This document shows, piece after piece, positions 10,747-22,049 of a DNA stretch of 64,000 nucleotides. Below the pieces are notes generated by a model. It saw nothing but the letters and a program-made list of their open reading frames with translations, was not told where the DNA came from and searched no databases. The translations under genes were made by a program, and so were the position numbers. The stretch's first letter is position 1; every line of letters starts with the position of its first letter. This DNA is from Hygrophila difformis (lineage: Eukaryota > Streptophyta > Magnoliopsida > Lamiales > Acanthaceae), in NCBI GenBank assembly GCA_030278955.1, contig JAOANR010000006.1, positions 31,523,383 through 31,587,382 on the forward strand, written 5' to 3'.

Positions 10747-13434
10747 ATGGCATTCGAGACGCATGCAACTCCAGCGGTTAACACGGCTGCAAGGACTGAT
10801 TTGCCACCGATTCAGGAAGCGCGCATAGGAGAACCAGGCGAATTCCCTCCAGGATTCCCCGGACCATCAAACTTCCACAATCAGGAGTTTCCGCATGACG
10901 ATCTAACCCCGCGGTTCCGTGATCATGTCCAGTTTATGGTAGAAGTGGCGGTTACGAATTCGGTTCGTCAGATAGAAGGTAATATATTGGCACCAATGCC
11001 AGCAATGTTTAGAGCCGAATTAGCGAGGAATATGTATCCGGTGGGAACGCAGAATGCACAGATGGCGCAAAATCCACCACCTGCGATGCAAAATCCTTAC
11101 AATTTTTAACAGCAGGCCTATCGGCCGCTAGGAGGGCAGGAACCACGGCCTTTTGTCCCTCCTCAACAGAGGTACGATCAGCAGCAGAATCAACCACCTC
11201 AACCAGCAGTGCAACCGCCTGCTCCATTGGTACAACAACAATATCTACCACTGCAGCCGAATCCGCCACAACTGGTTGATAGAGAGCTTATAGCTGAGAT
11301 CATTCGTACACAGTTTGGAAACCTCATCGGCCAGGAGAATAGGCCGATGTATGGGAAGCCTTACCCTGATTATATAGAAGAGCAGTACCCACTGCCTAGA
11401 TGAGTAAAGGTTCCTGATTTTAACACATTCTCAGGAGAGGTCGGACGATCGACGATAGAACATATCGACCGATTTACAACTCAATGCACCAGAATAGCAC
11501 AAAATGATTTTCACAAGTTGATATTGTTCAGCTTATCGCTCACTGGTCCAGCATTTGAGTGGTATATTAATTTGCCCCCAGGATCAGTCAACACTTGGGC
11601 TGAAATGGAGCGGTTATTTTATGACCGATTTTACAATACCAGTCCTGAAGTATCGGTTGTCGATTTAACATCAACAAAGCAGAAGGTGGCTGAATCAGTC
11701 ACGGAGTTCATAGAACGATTTTACGCCGTTAAAGCTCAGATGAAGACAATGCTGCCAGAGCATGAATATATTCAAATCCTGAAGCAGAATATGAAATTCG
11801 CCATCAATGACAGATTGATGGTCACAAGACCGAGGACTGTGGCCGAATTAACGGCCGAAGCCATAAGAATGGAAACCTACTTGGCGGAACAAGCAGCTTT
11901 TAAATCAAGCCGGAGTCAAAGTGGGGGATCACAGCCTATCCAATCGGCCGCATAATTTGCAGAATCTCTGGATAGGTGTGAAATTGAAGAAGAATATAAT
12001 ATGGACGACATTCCTGCCTTAGCCGAAGTTGCAAGGGCTGAATTGGTGATAAAGAAGCCAATGACCTGTCCAGCTCTTCGGCCAGTGAGAGGCAAGGAGA
12101 AAGAGGGAGAAGTCAGGAAAGAACCTCAGAGGTTTTATTCTTTTGATCTATCTCAAATGGATGAAATATTTCACTATTGCCAGAAGAATGGGTTACTTGA
12201 ATTCAAAGGAAATCATCCACAGCCGACTAAATAGCAATTGGACGCCGGGTGGTGTAGATTTCACGGATCAGCTACTCACTCCACGGCGGTCTGTGGACAC
12301 TTTAGAAAGTTAATCCAGAAGCACGTGGATGATGGGAAATTAAAATTCCCGGATAGATTAATGGCAATTGATAAAAATCCGTTTCCTGTTGCTAACATGG
12401 TGATGGTGCACCCTGATCAGAACAAGTCGGTACACGATCGTTTGGGGGACCAACCATCGTCCAGTAAAAGTTCTGTGCACGATCGGCTAGGAAGTCAGCC
12501 ATCGGTCCAGAAGAAGGCAGGAGTATGGAGACGATTAGGGTCTCCACAAAAGGGGAAAGAGAAAGTTTCGGATGTTTTTGACCGATTGGGAGACTATGAA
12601 GTCAAGGAATGGATTAAGCAATCGGACAAACAACAGAAGCTGGAATCCAAGGACGAGAGCGAAAGGCCAACGTTGAAGATCATAACCAATGGATGGGATT
12701 CGGAGATGAAATTGACAGCCGATAAGAGAAATGGAAAGACTGTAATTCAGATTACAGTTCCCGAAGAGGCTGTGTCCCCGGAAATGAAGAAGTTCAGAAG
12801 GCCACCACCTAATACCCAAGTAGGCCGATGGGTCCAGAATTCCCCAAAGAAAAGGCATTTCGGCCAGAGCCGATTTGAGAATTCAGCATGGAGGGTAGGG
12901 GACGAAAAGACCCCAAGAGGAAAAGGATCATATCGTACCTTTAAACGGAGAATGCAGCGGCTTAAAGCAGCCAGAGCAGATGAGGAAGAAGAGTACGAAA
13001 TGATGCACATGGAAGAGGACTTCTCAGACGACTGTTCTTCATCTAAAGGAAGGATCCTAAGCAAAGTATTTTCGGCTCATCTGAAGTCAGCCGCAAGGAA
13101 GAAAGAAAAGAATTATGAGCCAAAAGAAGATCAGAATCGGCTGAAAAATAAAACTGAATTTCGGCCGAAAGCAATTCAGCCAAGAGCCGATAACGACCAG
13201 CCGAAAACGAAGGAGGAATGGAAGCCTAGACCAGTCCGGACTAGGGAATGGAAGCCAAAGATAACCATCGTCCGAAATAATGAGACGCTTTCAATCGGAC
13301 AATTTAAGTTCGACTTTGGGTCTAGCCCAAACATGATAGGGACAACCACAACAAGTTGTGAAGAGTATTGGTCCGATTCGGAACCAGCTGTGGTCTTTTG
13401 TCAGAAGGAAGGAGAATATTTTGGTGAAGAATAG
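10747..13434 (+). pseudogene. gag: Tat gag, decayed
   Basis: A single reading frame runs from ATG 10747 through the capsid region, interrupted by in-frame stops at 11107 (TAA), 11401 (TGA), 11953 (TAA), 12232 (TAG) and 13432 (TAG). The capsid part of the Retrotrans_gag type is at about 11400-11950, with 'LSLTGPAFEWYINLPPGSVNTW' in the middle and 'FYDRFY' after it. A zinc-binding 'WCRFHGSATHSTAVCGHF' block follows at about 12245, with the usual Tat pattern C-x2-H-x5-H-x4-C. A long basic, low-complexity tail follows. Each stop is one C-to-T change away from a sense codon (CAA, CGA, CAG). Gag would form the cytoplasmic particle that packages element RNA. The start is chosen because ATG lies 6 bp after the primer site and no upstream in-frame ATG exists. 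Confidence 0.85.
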
Positions 13435-14055
13435 CCTATAGTGGACTTTTGCTTCGCTAAACTCGAAACACTTCGGCCTGAAGCCGAAGCAGAGAAAATT
13501 GTGGAAGAAGGGTATGAGGCTTTTGTCCCGGAAGCTCAACCAAGTACAATTTTACCTCCGACTACAAATATGTCTCAGCATGTGAGGCCTTTGTATGTCA
13601 AAGGCTGGGTCAACGGGAGGCCCCTAAGGAGAATGTTTGTTGATGGTGGAGCAACCATCAACATTATGCCATTGTCTACGTTGACGAAAATTGGCCGCTC
13701 GAAAGACGATTTGTTGCCCACAAGAATGAAGGTATTGAGTTGTGTGGGAGCGCAAACGGCGGCCGAAGGATGTATATTAGTGGATGTTACAGTCGGAACA
13801 ATCTCGATTCCGACTATGTTTTTTGTAGTGGATGCAGAGGTCCCGTATGCGGCCCTACTAGTCCGATGCTGGATTCATACAGCCAGGAGCCTGCCATCAA
13901 CACTTCATCAGAAGATACGGTTTTGGAAAAAGGATGGTACAGTCGAAGAAGTGGAAGGTGATCAACCTCCGTTTCCAGTCAGCACAGCCGGCCGAATTGA
14001 TGCGGTATTGTATGAAGAGCCCATACAACCGTTCCTAGCAGTAGTAGGGGAATGA
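13435..14055 (+). pseudogene. pro: Tat aspartic protease region
   Basis: In the same frame as gag, after a stop at 13432, the segment contains 'FVDGGATINIMPLSTLTKIG' at about residue 63. This corresponds to the active-site Asp loop, which in Tat elements reads D-G-G rather than D-S-G. The downstream 'FFVVDAEVPYAALL' strand and 'WIHTARSLPSTLHQ' block match the conserved C-terminal half of this protease family, where the usual 'GRDWIH' reads 'VRCWIH'. The enzyme would cut Gag-Pol in the particle. The frame ends at TGA 14053 where TGG (Trp) is expected. Confidence 0.8.
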
Positions 14056-14285
14056 TACCCGCAGGTCGTTGAATGCGACTGGACAGGCCTGAGGTTTGAG
14101 GTTAGATACCAGGCCGACGTACGGCCAGATGCTGAAGAAAGTAAATAATGGACGAAGAAACTAAGGAAATGGTTGAGTTCGAATCAGCCGAACTCGGGTC
14201 TTCAAGTGAGAAAGGAAGTTGGAGTGAACTTATGGATACTATTCCAAAACGAACACCAGATTTCAAAGCTTAAGATCCCCTGAAG

Positions 14286-15144
14286 ATGATCAATGTGGGC
14301 ACAGACAAGCACCCAAGGGAGATACCACTCAGTGCAAATCTAGATCACCGAATGACAAGCCGATTCAGTGAGGTGTTAGTTGAGTTCAAAGATTGTTTTG
14401 CATGGGACTATACAGAGATGCCGGGATTGGAAAGATCCATCGTAGAGCATAGACTACCAATCAAAGAAGGGTTTACGCCGCATAAACAGCCGGCCAGGAG
14501 GGCAGCGCCCGAAATAGTCCCAAAAATAAAAGAAGAGATAAGAAATTGTTAGCGGCTGGATTTGTTAGGCCAGCTAAGTATGTAGAGTGGTGTCAAACAT
14601 TGTTCCTGTAATAAAGAAGAATGGGAAATTGAGAGTCTGTATTGATTTCAGAAATCTTAATATAGCCACTCCCAAAGATGAATACATGATGCCTATTGTC
14701 GATTTGTTAATTGATTCGGCCGCAAAACAGGGGATGTTATCCTTTATGGATGGATATTCGGGATACAACCAAATTTTTATGGCCGAAGAAGATGTGCATA
14801 AAACGGCATTCAGGTGCCCTGGAGCTATTGGGATATATGAATGGGTAGTAATGTCATTCGGGTTGAAGAATGCAGGAGCTACATATCAGAGGGCCATGAA
14901 CTATGTCTTCCATGATTTAATAGGAGACTGTGTAGAAGTCTACATCGATAATGTCATGGTCCGATCCAAAGATGTGGAAAGCCATTTGGACGATTTACGA
15001 AGAGTATTTGCAAGAATGAGGCTACATGGAGTTAAAATGAATCCAGCCAAATGTGCTTTTGGAGTGCAAATAGAGAATTTTCTTGGGTTCTTGGTACACA
15101 ACAAAGGCATTGAAGTTGATGAAAACAAAACCAGGGCCATTTAG
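14286..15144 (+). pseudogene. pol: Tat reverse transcriptase, catalytic Asp changed
   Basis: The segment covers the pre-RT linker 'FAWDYTEMPGLE', then in two further frames 'LRVCIDFRNLNIATPKDEY', 'FMDGYSGYNQI', 'AFRCPG', 'FGLKNAGATYQRAMN' and 'CVEVYIDNVMV'. The catalytic Y-x-D-D motif reads Y-I-D-N at 14941-14952, so the second metal-binding Asp is lost (GAC/GAT to AAT, a G-to-A change). Single-base frameshifts lie near 14550 and 14590. The frame ends with TAG at 15142, where CAG would continue 'KTRAIQEARPPQ'. A working enzyme would copy element RNA into DNA; this copy cannot. Confidence 0.88.
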
Positions 15145-15840
15145 GAAGCTAGGCCTCCACAAGGTAGGAAAAGTTTACAAAAATTCCTTGGTCAGATCGG
15201 TTTTCTAAGACGACTCTTGGTAAATGCGGCCGGGAAGTCAAAGCCATTAACCGATTTACTAAGACTAAAGAAAGAAGAGGTATTCAAGTGGGGAGTCGAC
15301 CAGTAGAGAGCCTTTGAACAGCTGAAGCAGGCTTTGATAAGTCCACCAGTGTTGGTCCCTCCAATCCTCGGCCGACCTTTAAAACTATATATAGCAGCGG
15401 CCGAAGAGTCTATTGGAGCATTATTGGCTCAAGAAGACGACGAATGAATAGATTGGGCGATTTATTACTTGAGCCGAATTCTTAAGGATGCGGAATTAAG
15501 GTACTCGCCGATTCATAAACTATGTTTAAGTCTTTATCATGCATGCCAAAAGCTAGAATATTATATACAGCCAAGGCGAGTGATAGTGGTAGCATCAATT
15601 GATATAGTCAAGATCATGATGAATGATCCAATTAGTAGCCGAAGAATGGCCAAATGGGCCATGAGGCTAAACGCATACGATCTCAAGTATCAACCGCTTA
15701 AGGCTATGAAAGGACAAGTCGTAGCCGATTTTCTGGCCGATCATCGAATGTCTTCAACATCCGACGATATTGAAGAACAATTTCAGCCGAAAGTGATGGA
15801 TGAAATAGGGATAGTATACCTGCATCCGTCGACGATGATG
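15145..15840 (+). pseudogene. pol: Tat RT-linked RNase H region
   Basis: The frame continues from the RT through 'FLGQIGFLRRL' (thumb), 'LKLYIAAAEESIGALLAQ', 'IYYLSRILKDAELRYSPI' and 'YYIQPRRVIVVAS'. It ends with 'RMAKWAMRLNAYDLKYQP' and 'KGQVVADFLADH'. Stops at 15304 (TAG) and 15445 (TGA) interrupt it. The motifs match the degenerate RNase H domain of Tat elements, which has lost catalytic residues in the family as a whole and acts as a connection domain. Confidence 0.78.
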
Positions 15841-15841
15841 T

Positions 15842-17518
15842 TTGATGGTTCCAAGGCCGCCTCAGGGAGTTGGGGCAGGGTTCACACTACATACACCGGA
15901 GGGCAAGGCATACAAATACTTCGTACAATTGCCGAATGCTTATACGAACAACCAGGCGGAATACAAATCGTTGATTTCGGGATTACAACGGCTGATAGAA
16001 GGAGGAGTAAAGACTATTATAATCAAAGGAGATTCGCAAGTAGTTATTCAGCAGTTGCTAGGAGATTTTTCGGTTAAAAGTTCTCAGTTGATCAGACTGT
16101 ACGAAGAAGCATTTGGTCTATTGGAAGAATTTGACGAGATATACATTGAATATATCCCGAGAGAAAATAATGAGTTAGCCAATGAATTGGCTCAACATGC
16201 AGCTAGATATCAGTTGATGCCGATAGGAGGAAACGTGGAAATATATTTGGCCGAAATGGAGAAGGCCGAATGGATTAAAGAGATAGCGCGAACCCTGGAA
16301 GATCCAGCCGAAGCTAATCCAGCCGGAAAGCGGAAGGCGATGGATTATATAATAGTAGGGGGATTACTCTTCAAGCGAGCCATCGATGGAATATTACTCA
16401 GATGTGTTGGAGAAGAAGATGCTAAAAGAGTGATGGGAGAAGTACATGAGGGAATATGCGGTGCACATCGTGCAGGAAAGTCAATGAAATGGAGTATCAT
16501 TCGGCTGGGATATTATTGGCCGAATATGGGAACAGATTGTGAGAGATATGCAAAAGGATGCCGCGAATGTCAAAAGCATGGGCCGATTCAGAAGTTACCG
16601 GCCGAAGAACTACGTATAATGATTAAGCCATGGCCGTTTCGAGGATGGGCTATGGATATCATTGGAAAAATTCATCCCTCTTCGTCAAAAAGGCATGAGT
16701 TTGTGTTAGTGGCAACGGACTATTTCACGAAATGGGCCAAAGCACAAGCATATGTCAATATTTCCCAAGAAGAAGTTATTGAGTTTATTAAGAGACAGTT
16801 GATCTACAGATTCGGAATCCCACAGACGATTCTAACAGATAGAGGAACAGTATTTGTGGGAGAAAAAGTCAAGGCCTTTGCGGACGAATACGGAATAAAG
16901 ATCGTACACTCGTTACCATATTATCCACAGGGAAATGCGCAGGCAGAGGCCACGAACAAGCAACTGATAGGGATTATAAGAAAGATGATTGAAGATCAGC
17001 CAAGGAAGTGGCATGAGAAGTTGTCTGACGCCTTATGGGCATATCGGAATGCCAAGACTTCAGCCACTGGATTTACGCCATTTCGGCTGACATATGGGAT
17101 GGATGCAGTACTTCCAACTGAAATAACAGTGCCGACTTTGAGAACACGCCAAGCAGATTTGATGTCGGCTGAACAGTACGATCAATCAATGAAGGACGAA
17201 TTATTGGATGTCAATTCCGATCGGGCGCAAGCATTTGAAAATTTACAGAAGAATAAAGATGTCGTGGCCGATTGGTACAATAAGAGAATTCGTGTTAAAC
17301 GATTTGAAGTTGGCAATTTAGTGTGGAAAGTTATATGGCTACCCAAACAGAAGGATGGCCGATTGGGAAAGTGGAGCCCCAATTGGGAGGGGCCGTTTAT
17401 TGTTCAGACAAAATTGCCAAATGGAGCATACATGTTGGTGGACGAAAATGGAGAACAAATATTAAATCCAGTCAATGCAAGATACATAAAGAAATATTAT
17501 GCTTCAGTTTGGGATTAA
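15842..17518 (+). CDS. pol: Tat second RNase H plus integrase, longest intact pol piece
   Basis: This 558-codon frame begins inside the second RNase H. The catalytic 'MFDGSKA' strand sits just upstream in the previous frame and 'GAGFTLHTPEG' in this one, so a one-base shift lies near 15870. 'NNQAEYKSLISGL', 'IKGDSQVVIQQL' and 'IPRENNELANELAQ' complete the archaeal-type RNase H typical of Tat. Integrase follows: the zinc-binding region with 'GCRECQKHG', the first Asp in 'WAMDIIG', the second in 'ILTDRGTVF' and the Glu in 'NAQAEATNKQ'. All three D,D,E residues are present. The C-terminal part 'RLGKWSPNWEGPF' is the usual end of Tat integrases. The frame runs to a normal stop at 17516 and has no internal stops. 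Confidence 0.85.
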   Translation: MMVPRPPQGVGAGFTLHTPEGKAYKYFVQLPNAYTNNQAEYKSLISGLQRLIEGGVKTIIIKGDSQVVIQQLLGDFSVKSSQLIRLYEEAFGLLEEFDEIYIEYIPRENNELANELAQHAARYQLMPIGGNVEIYLAEMEKAEWIKEIARTLEDPAEANPAGKRKAMDYIIVGGLLFKRAIDGILLRCVGEEDAKRVMGEVHEGICGAHRAGKSMKWSIIRLGYYWPNMGTDCERYAKGCRECQKHGPIQKLPAEELRIMIKPWPFRGWAMDIIGKIHPSSSKRHEFVLVATDYFTKWAKAQAYVNISQEEVIEFIKRQLIYRFGIPQTILTDRGTVFVGEKVKAFADEYGIKIVHSLPYYPQGNAQAEATNKQLIGIIRKMIEDQPRKWHEKLSDALWAYRNAKTSATGFTPFRLTYGMDAVLPTEITVPTLRTRQADLMSAEQYDQSMKDELLDVNSDRAQAFENLQKNKDVVADWYNKRIRVKRFEVGNLVWKVIWLPKQKDGRLGKWSPNWEGPFIVQTKLPNGAYMLVDENGEQILNPVNARYIKKYYASVWD

Positions 17519-18603
17519 ACATCAAGCAAAAACAGTAAACATTTTATTCGGCCGAAAGCGGCATCGATAGTGCGAAATTACAATATACAAGGGAAACATC
17601 CTAATTTAGGCTGGCATATACAAGGGAAAGGTCCTAAGAATGGGAACTGTCGGATTGTCTCAAACAACCTAGCCCTGTATAAAGCCACCACGATACATCG
17701 GCGGAACCAAAAGCGGTGGCGAGACCACTTATTCCAGAATAACACCGCCGATTGACCCAACCACCAAGCCTCAAACTCTGGGGGCGCAAGAACGAATAGT
17801 ACAACATCCCAGATGTAGAAGTCGAACTCGGTTGCAGCATCCGCACGATCTTAGATAAGATAAGGATGGATGCAACTGAGGCAAACAGCCAAGGCGGTGG
17901 AAAGAGAAGAAAATGGAGGCACCACTAAGAGAAGTGGGTTCCCCATTACACAAGGTCCGACAGGATATGCAACCGCAAAGTAGAAAAGAATCTTGTTTGC
18001 ATAACCGTCGAGACCTTCATTTGGAAAAACAGTCAGAGATCCTCGTCCATAAGAGTATGGTGAAAGGGATGTTAGCTGAACTCGTGCCGCATGAGCCAAA
18101 GGTTTTCGTACCACGTCTGGAGATCCTTGCAGGAAGGCATGAGTCAGAAACCATGGGGGTACCGGAGACAGAGGGTCGAGAAAAAGAAAAAGAAGAACCA
18201 TATTGCTACAAAGAAAGGTGACGAAGTGATGGATAGACACCAGGGGAGCCGAGTATTTATAGAATGAGGATAAATGCTCGGCAGAAGAAAAGGTCAATAT
18301 TAAAAGTTATTTATGGGAAGACGTTAAAGCTGATTCCCGATAAAAGCTGCTAACATTCAGAAATCAGTAATAGAAACGATCGAAAATCATGGAATCTGGT
18401 AAGATACATATCGTATTGCAGAAGAAAAAAGATACGAGTCAGAAAGTACATTTCGTCGGCCAATACAAATCACAAAAGGAAAGTGGCCGATTACGGCTAG
18501 CAAAAACAGCCGAAAAAGGATCTAACAAATTCGTATCCATAAGAGTGGGTCAATGCCAATATTATAAGACAACGTCCCATATACAAAATGAATGAAGAGA
18601 GAG
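17519..18603. other. Spacer between pol and the antisense gene
   Basis: About 1.1 kb with no supported coding region on either strand. Minus-strand open frames here lack recognisable domains. It may hold the 3' untranslated region and polyadenylation site of the antisense gene whose stop is at 18604. Confidence 0.5.
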
Positions 18604-21600
18604 CTAATGATCATCGCTGTCATCAAAATGAATGTCTTCGTCAAAGCCTTGTAAAGCGCCAATTGGAGGATTAGCGGAGGACGAAGGATTCACCATCGGA
18701 TCTGGATCAACAGCAGGAAAAGGACGAGGGATGTTGCTAGAAGAAGGACGATCAGTTGCCAGATCAGCATTAACAGGTCCAGAAGATGGCAAAAGGTTGG
18801 GTGATTGAAAGGGAACACCAGATTTCCCTGAAGAAAAGAAAAGAAAGAATGAGGAGCTAAGAAGATACAAGAAATAGAGCACAAAAGAAAAAGATAGAGT
18901 ACCTGCAGGAGCTTTCGAAGAGGAAGGGGGATCATTGGACGGAGAAGTCTCGATCTCCGATGGGTTCAGAGGAAACATGCTCGGTGGAGAAATGACGTGA
19001 GCGATGCGCGTACCACCAAGACTCTGGATGGCCAAGTCGAGATGGCCAACCAGGGATTGAGTATCGGCCCATTTTTCTTGGAAGGTGCCAAGAACATAAT
19101 CATTGAAACTGGATCTCATAGCCAAATATGAAGCATTCCGATGAAAATCCAGGACCTTTGCTTTGGGAACTTCGGCTGATTGATGCAGAGATCTTATAGA
19201 TCGCTTCAAGTCAGCCGATTTTCGTCTAGTTTGATCTAAAGCCGATTTCAACTCCTGTTCCTTTCGTTGAAGTCTGGATATTTCTAAACGAGTCAAAGAA
19301 AGGTCCTCTGCATACTTGAGCTTCTGAGAGTCCGTTTCGGAAAGGATGTCCATCTGAGCTCGATATTCAGCCGAATAGTTGTCGAATTTGGCCTGGGAAG
19401 AAGCCGCAGCCTCTCGTTTGGCAGAAAGCTGATTCTGCATTACTAAATGAGCCCTGAGTTCTTGATCTAAAGAGAGGACAGACTTAGTGATCCTCTGAAG
19501 GGTGGCAACCAAATTCAAAGAAACCATCTCTTCGTGGAAGTGTTGATCAAGATGAGACAAGAGGAGGAGGATCGGTTTCGGATCAACGAACTCAACGTCA
19601 GATTGCCTAGCAATTATGTTGCATAATCGGCCTAAACAATCTCCAAGATGGGCCGAAGGATCTGACGGATGTAAAGACGAAGAAACAGGAGAGAAGAAAT
19701 CATCCAGTACATACCGGTCAGGAATGGAGATGAAGGCACCTGAACGGCAGAAGCATCGTCAACAGTCATACCACCAATAGTAGGGTCGAGAGATCCCAAA
19801 GCAGCCAGGGACGAAGACGTAGCCGAAGCCTTAGCCGGTTGAAGAGGTTCAACCGAAGGAGAAATAACAGGATTAGTCGGAGCAGGATCCTGGACCAGTT
19901 GCTGAGATTCGGCCGAAGAGGGATTAACAAGAACAGCCGAATCATGGTCATCTATCGACATCCGGGGCTCGGTAATAAGGGAGTCCGGACCCGTGGTCAA
20001 AACAGGGGAAATAGTGGACGATGGTAGAGCAGAAGAGATCTAACGAAGGAAAGAAGAAAAATGATTAGTTGATAAGGAAGGTATACAGAAAAGAGATAAG
20101 ACAAAGAGAGGGGAAGCAACGCACCATAAAATGAGTGGTAGGGATTCTGCCAAAAGGCGAGCAAGAAGAACGCTTCCGAGTCTTGGTAGGAAGAAGAGAA
20201 CCAGCAAGAGGGGCCGGAGGAGAAATAAGTCTTTTTCGGCCAGGCTCCGAGGTAGTAGGATGAAGGCCACCTGTATGAAAAAATGTCAACCGAATAAGTA
20301 AGAACAAAAATGCAAAGTAAGTAGGAGAAATACAATCAAGAAGAAAACAAACCCGGACGCGAAGAAGAAGGCGCACTGAGAATTCGCTGAGGAGTAGAGT
20401 CCGGCGAAGATAAAGGATAAGAAGAGAAAGGCGAGATAGGAGAGGAACCACTCCGCCGCATGAGTGGGTTGAGGTCGGCATCAAAGAAAGTACGAGCAAC
20501 GCCGTCCCACCAAAGCCGAAAATGAGATGTGGAGAGCCCAGCACGAACAAGGAACTTCGGCACATCAAAATCAACTAGACGCCGATGATAAGAGGAACAC
20601 TGTTTACGGCTGGAGGAAGGAGTAAGTCGCTTATCAACCCGATGAGCTTCTACTAAATCTTGGCCGAAACCAAACTGACGGCTGACCAAATGAGGATTGT
20701 AGACCTCAAAAGGAATAGCAGCATTAGGAAGAGCCGTGGAACCAATAAAAATAGGAATCTAGACGGGGAAGGATGCATCGGTTCCAAATTTGAGCAAGAG
20801 CCACAGGAAGAAGGGTGCCAAAGGGGGCGGCAGCAATCTCTTTTACCCAGGCGAAATCGGCTCTCCGGTAATAATAATGAGAGGAGGACTGATCAGCGGT
20901 TCGGCCTAAGAAGTAGCTGATCCAGTGCGGAATTGACATGGCAGGAAGGGATGTCCCCAGAAGATCAGGATCAACAAAATGGTCAGGACGAATATCATGT
21001 GGAGGGAAACTAGAGACATCACGAAAATGCCAAACCCACCACAAATGAAGGAACCACAGAGGGCCTCGGGCTTTATCCGAAAAACCTTTCTCCCAACCTG
21101 AAACGGTAGCCGATATACCCGCATACAGATGAGCAAGAAAGAAATCGGCCAACGGTAAGGCTGTTCTGTCGAGGATCGTAGAGGCTAGGGGATAGGTTTC
21201 AAGAAGAACTCCATTGGAAGGAGTACACCAGAAGAACCGCGTTAGAAAATACATCATAAAAGCAAGAGGCTCCTGAGGATGAGGAACAGGCGAGGAGACG
21301 TCACTCTGGTGATTAACAATCCAACTAAGGAAAGAGTTGTTGGAAGGAAAACCAGTGGTCTTCTCCTTGAGATGAGGCTCCGAGGCGACGCCAAGATTGT
21401 CCCCACGAACAGAAAGGTTCAAGAGGAGTTTCACATCCTGAATGGTGGGAGTCATCATACCCCAAGGGAAGCAAAAACAATTTACAGAGGAATTCCAAAA
21501 GCACAGAAGAGCCTGAATAGGACGAAGGTCGGTCGGAAAGGACATGGTTCTAAGAAGAATCAAACGACGAGTATAGGATTTGGACCAGGACTCGTGGCAA

Positions 21601-21881
21601 TGGGGCTCAAGATGACGATACCAAGCCACGTAGTCAGCTGAAGTCGAAGGCCGGTTAGCAAATGACGGGGTAAAAAGTTGAGAAGAAAACCAGGGGGCGT
21701 ACAATGGTATAGAACGGTATTCAAAAATGCGAGCGGTACACTCGTCGATCTCTTTGGGAATACCTAACGGGCCTAGAGAGTAAAAGCCTTTAAGAAGAAG
21801 ACGAACTGCAGAATGAGAAGCAAAAGAACTCTCAATTTTAAGGATTTCAAAAGAAGGAACGGGAATGGAACGAGGGTCCAT
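18604..21881 (-). CDS. Antisense five-exon gene: plant mobile domain plus coiled coil
   Basis: Exons on the minus strand: 21881-20353, 20270-20125, 20039-19715, 19631-18903 and 18827-18604. The four introns are 82, 85, 83 and 75 nt, all GT-AG, and the reading frame continues across every junction. Exon 1 carries a plant mobile domain: 'FCFPWGMMTPTIQDVKLLL', 'ALPLADFFLAHLYAGIS' and 'GPLWFLHLWWVW'. Exon 4 encodes a long Lys/Glu/Leu-rich coiled coil (about 120 residues from 'QRITKSVLSLDQELRAHL'). The last exon is acidic and ends 'DEDIHFDDSDDH'. One single-base frameshift near 20757 is the only visible break. ATG 21881 is chosen because it opens the conserved 'MDPRSIPVP' start 169 bp from the 3' LTR. 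Antisense extra ORFs are known in Tat elements; the role is unknown. Confidence 0.8.
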
Positions 21882-22037
21882 CGGAGAAGATGAACAGAAA
21901 AGTGAAGAAGAATATGAAGGCAGGCTACGTAAATATAGTAATGATGACGGGATTTCTCGAAGAAAGGAGATAACCATTGAATAGCAGCGGGGGTAAATTA
22001 CTTGGGCTTTTTTCAGAAGACGAAAATTCGCCCAAGT

Positions 22038-22049
22038 AAGGAGGGCATC
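22038..22049 (+). other. Polypurine tract of the Tat element
   Basis: AAGGAGGGCATC lies immediately before the 3' LTR start. 'GGAGGGCATC' before 'TGTTGG' is the usual plus-strand priming site arrangement in this lineage. Confidence 0.8.

Noticed and set aside
17851..18297. 148-codon minus-strand frame after Tat pol
   Set aside because: No domain, Phe/Leu/Ser-rich composition, and it lies beyond the stop of the antisense gene; it could be 3' untranslated sequence.
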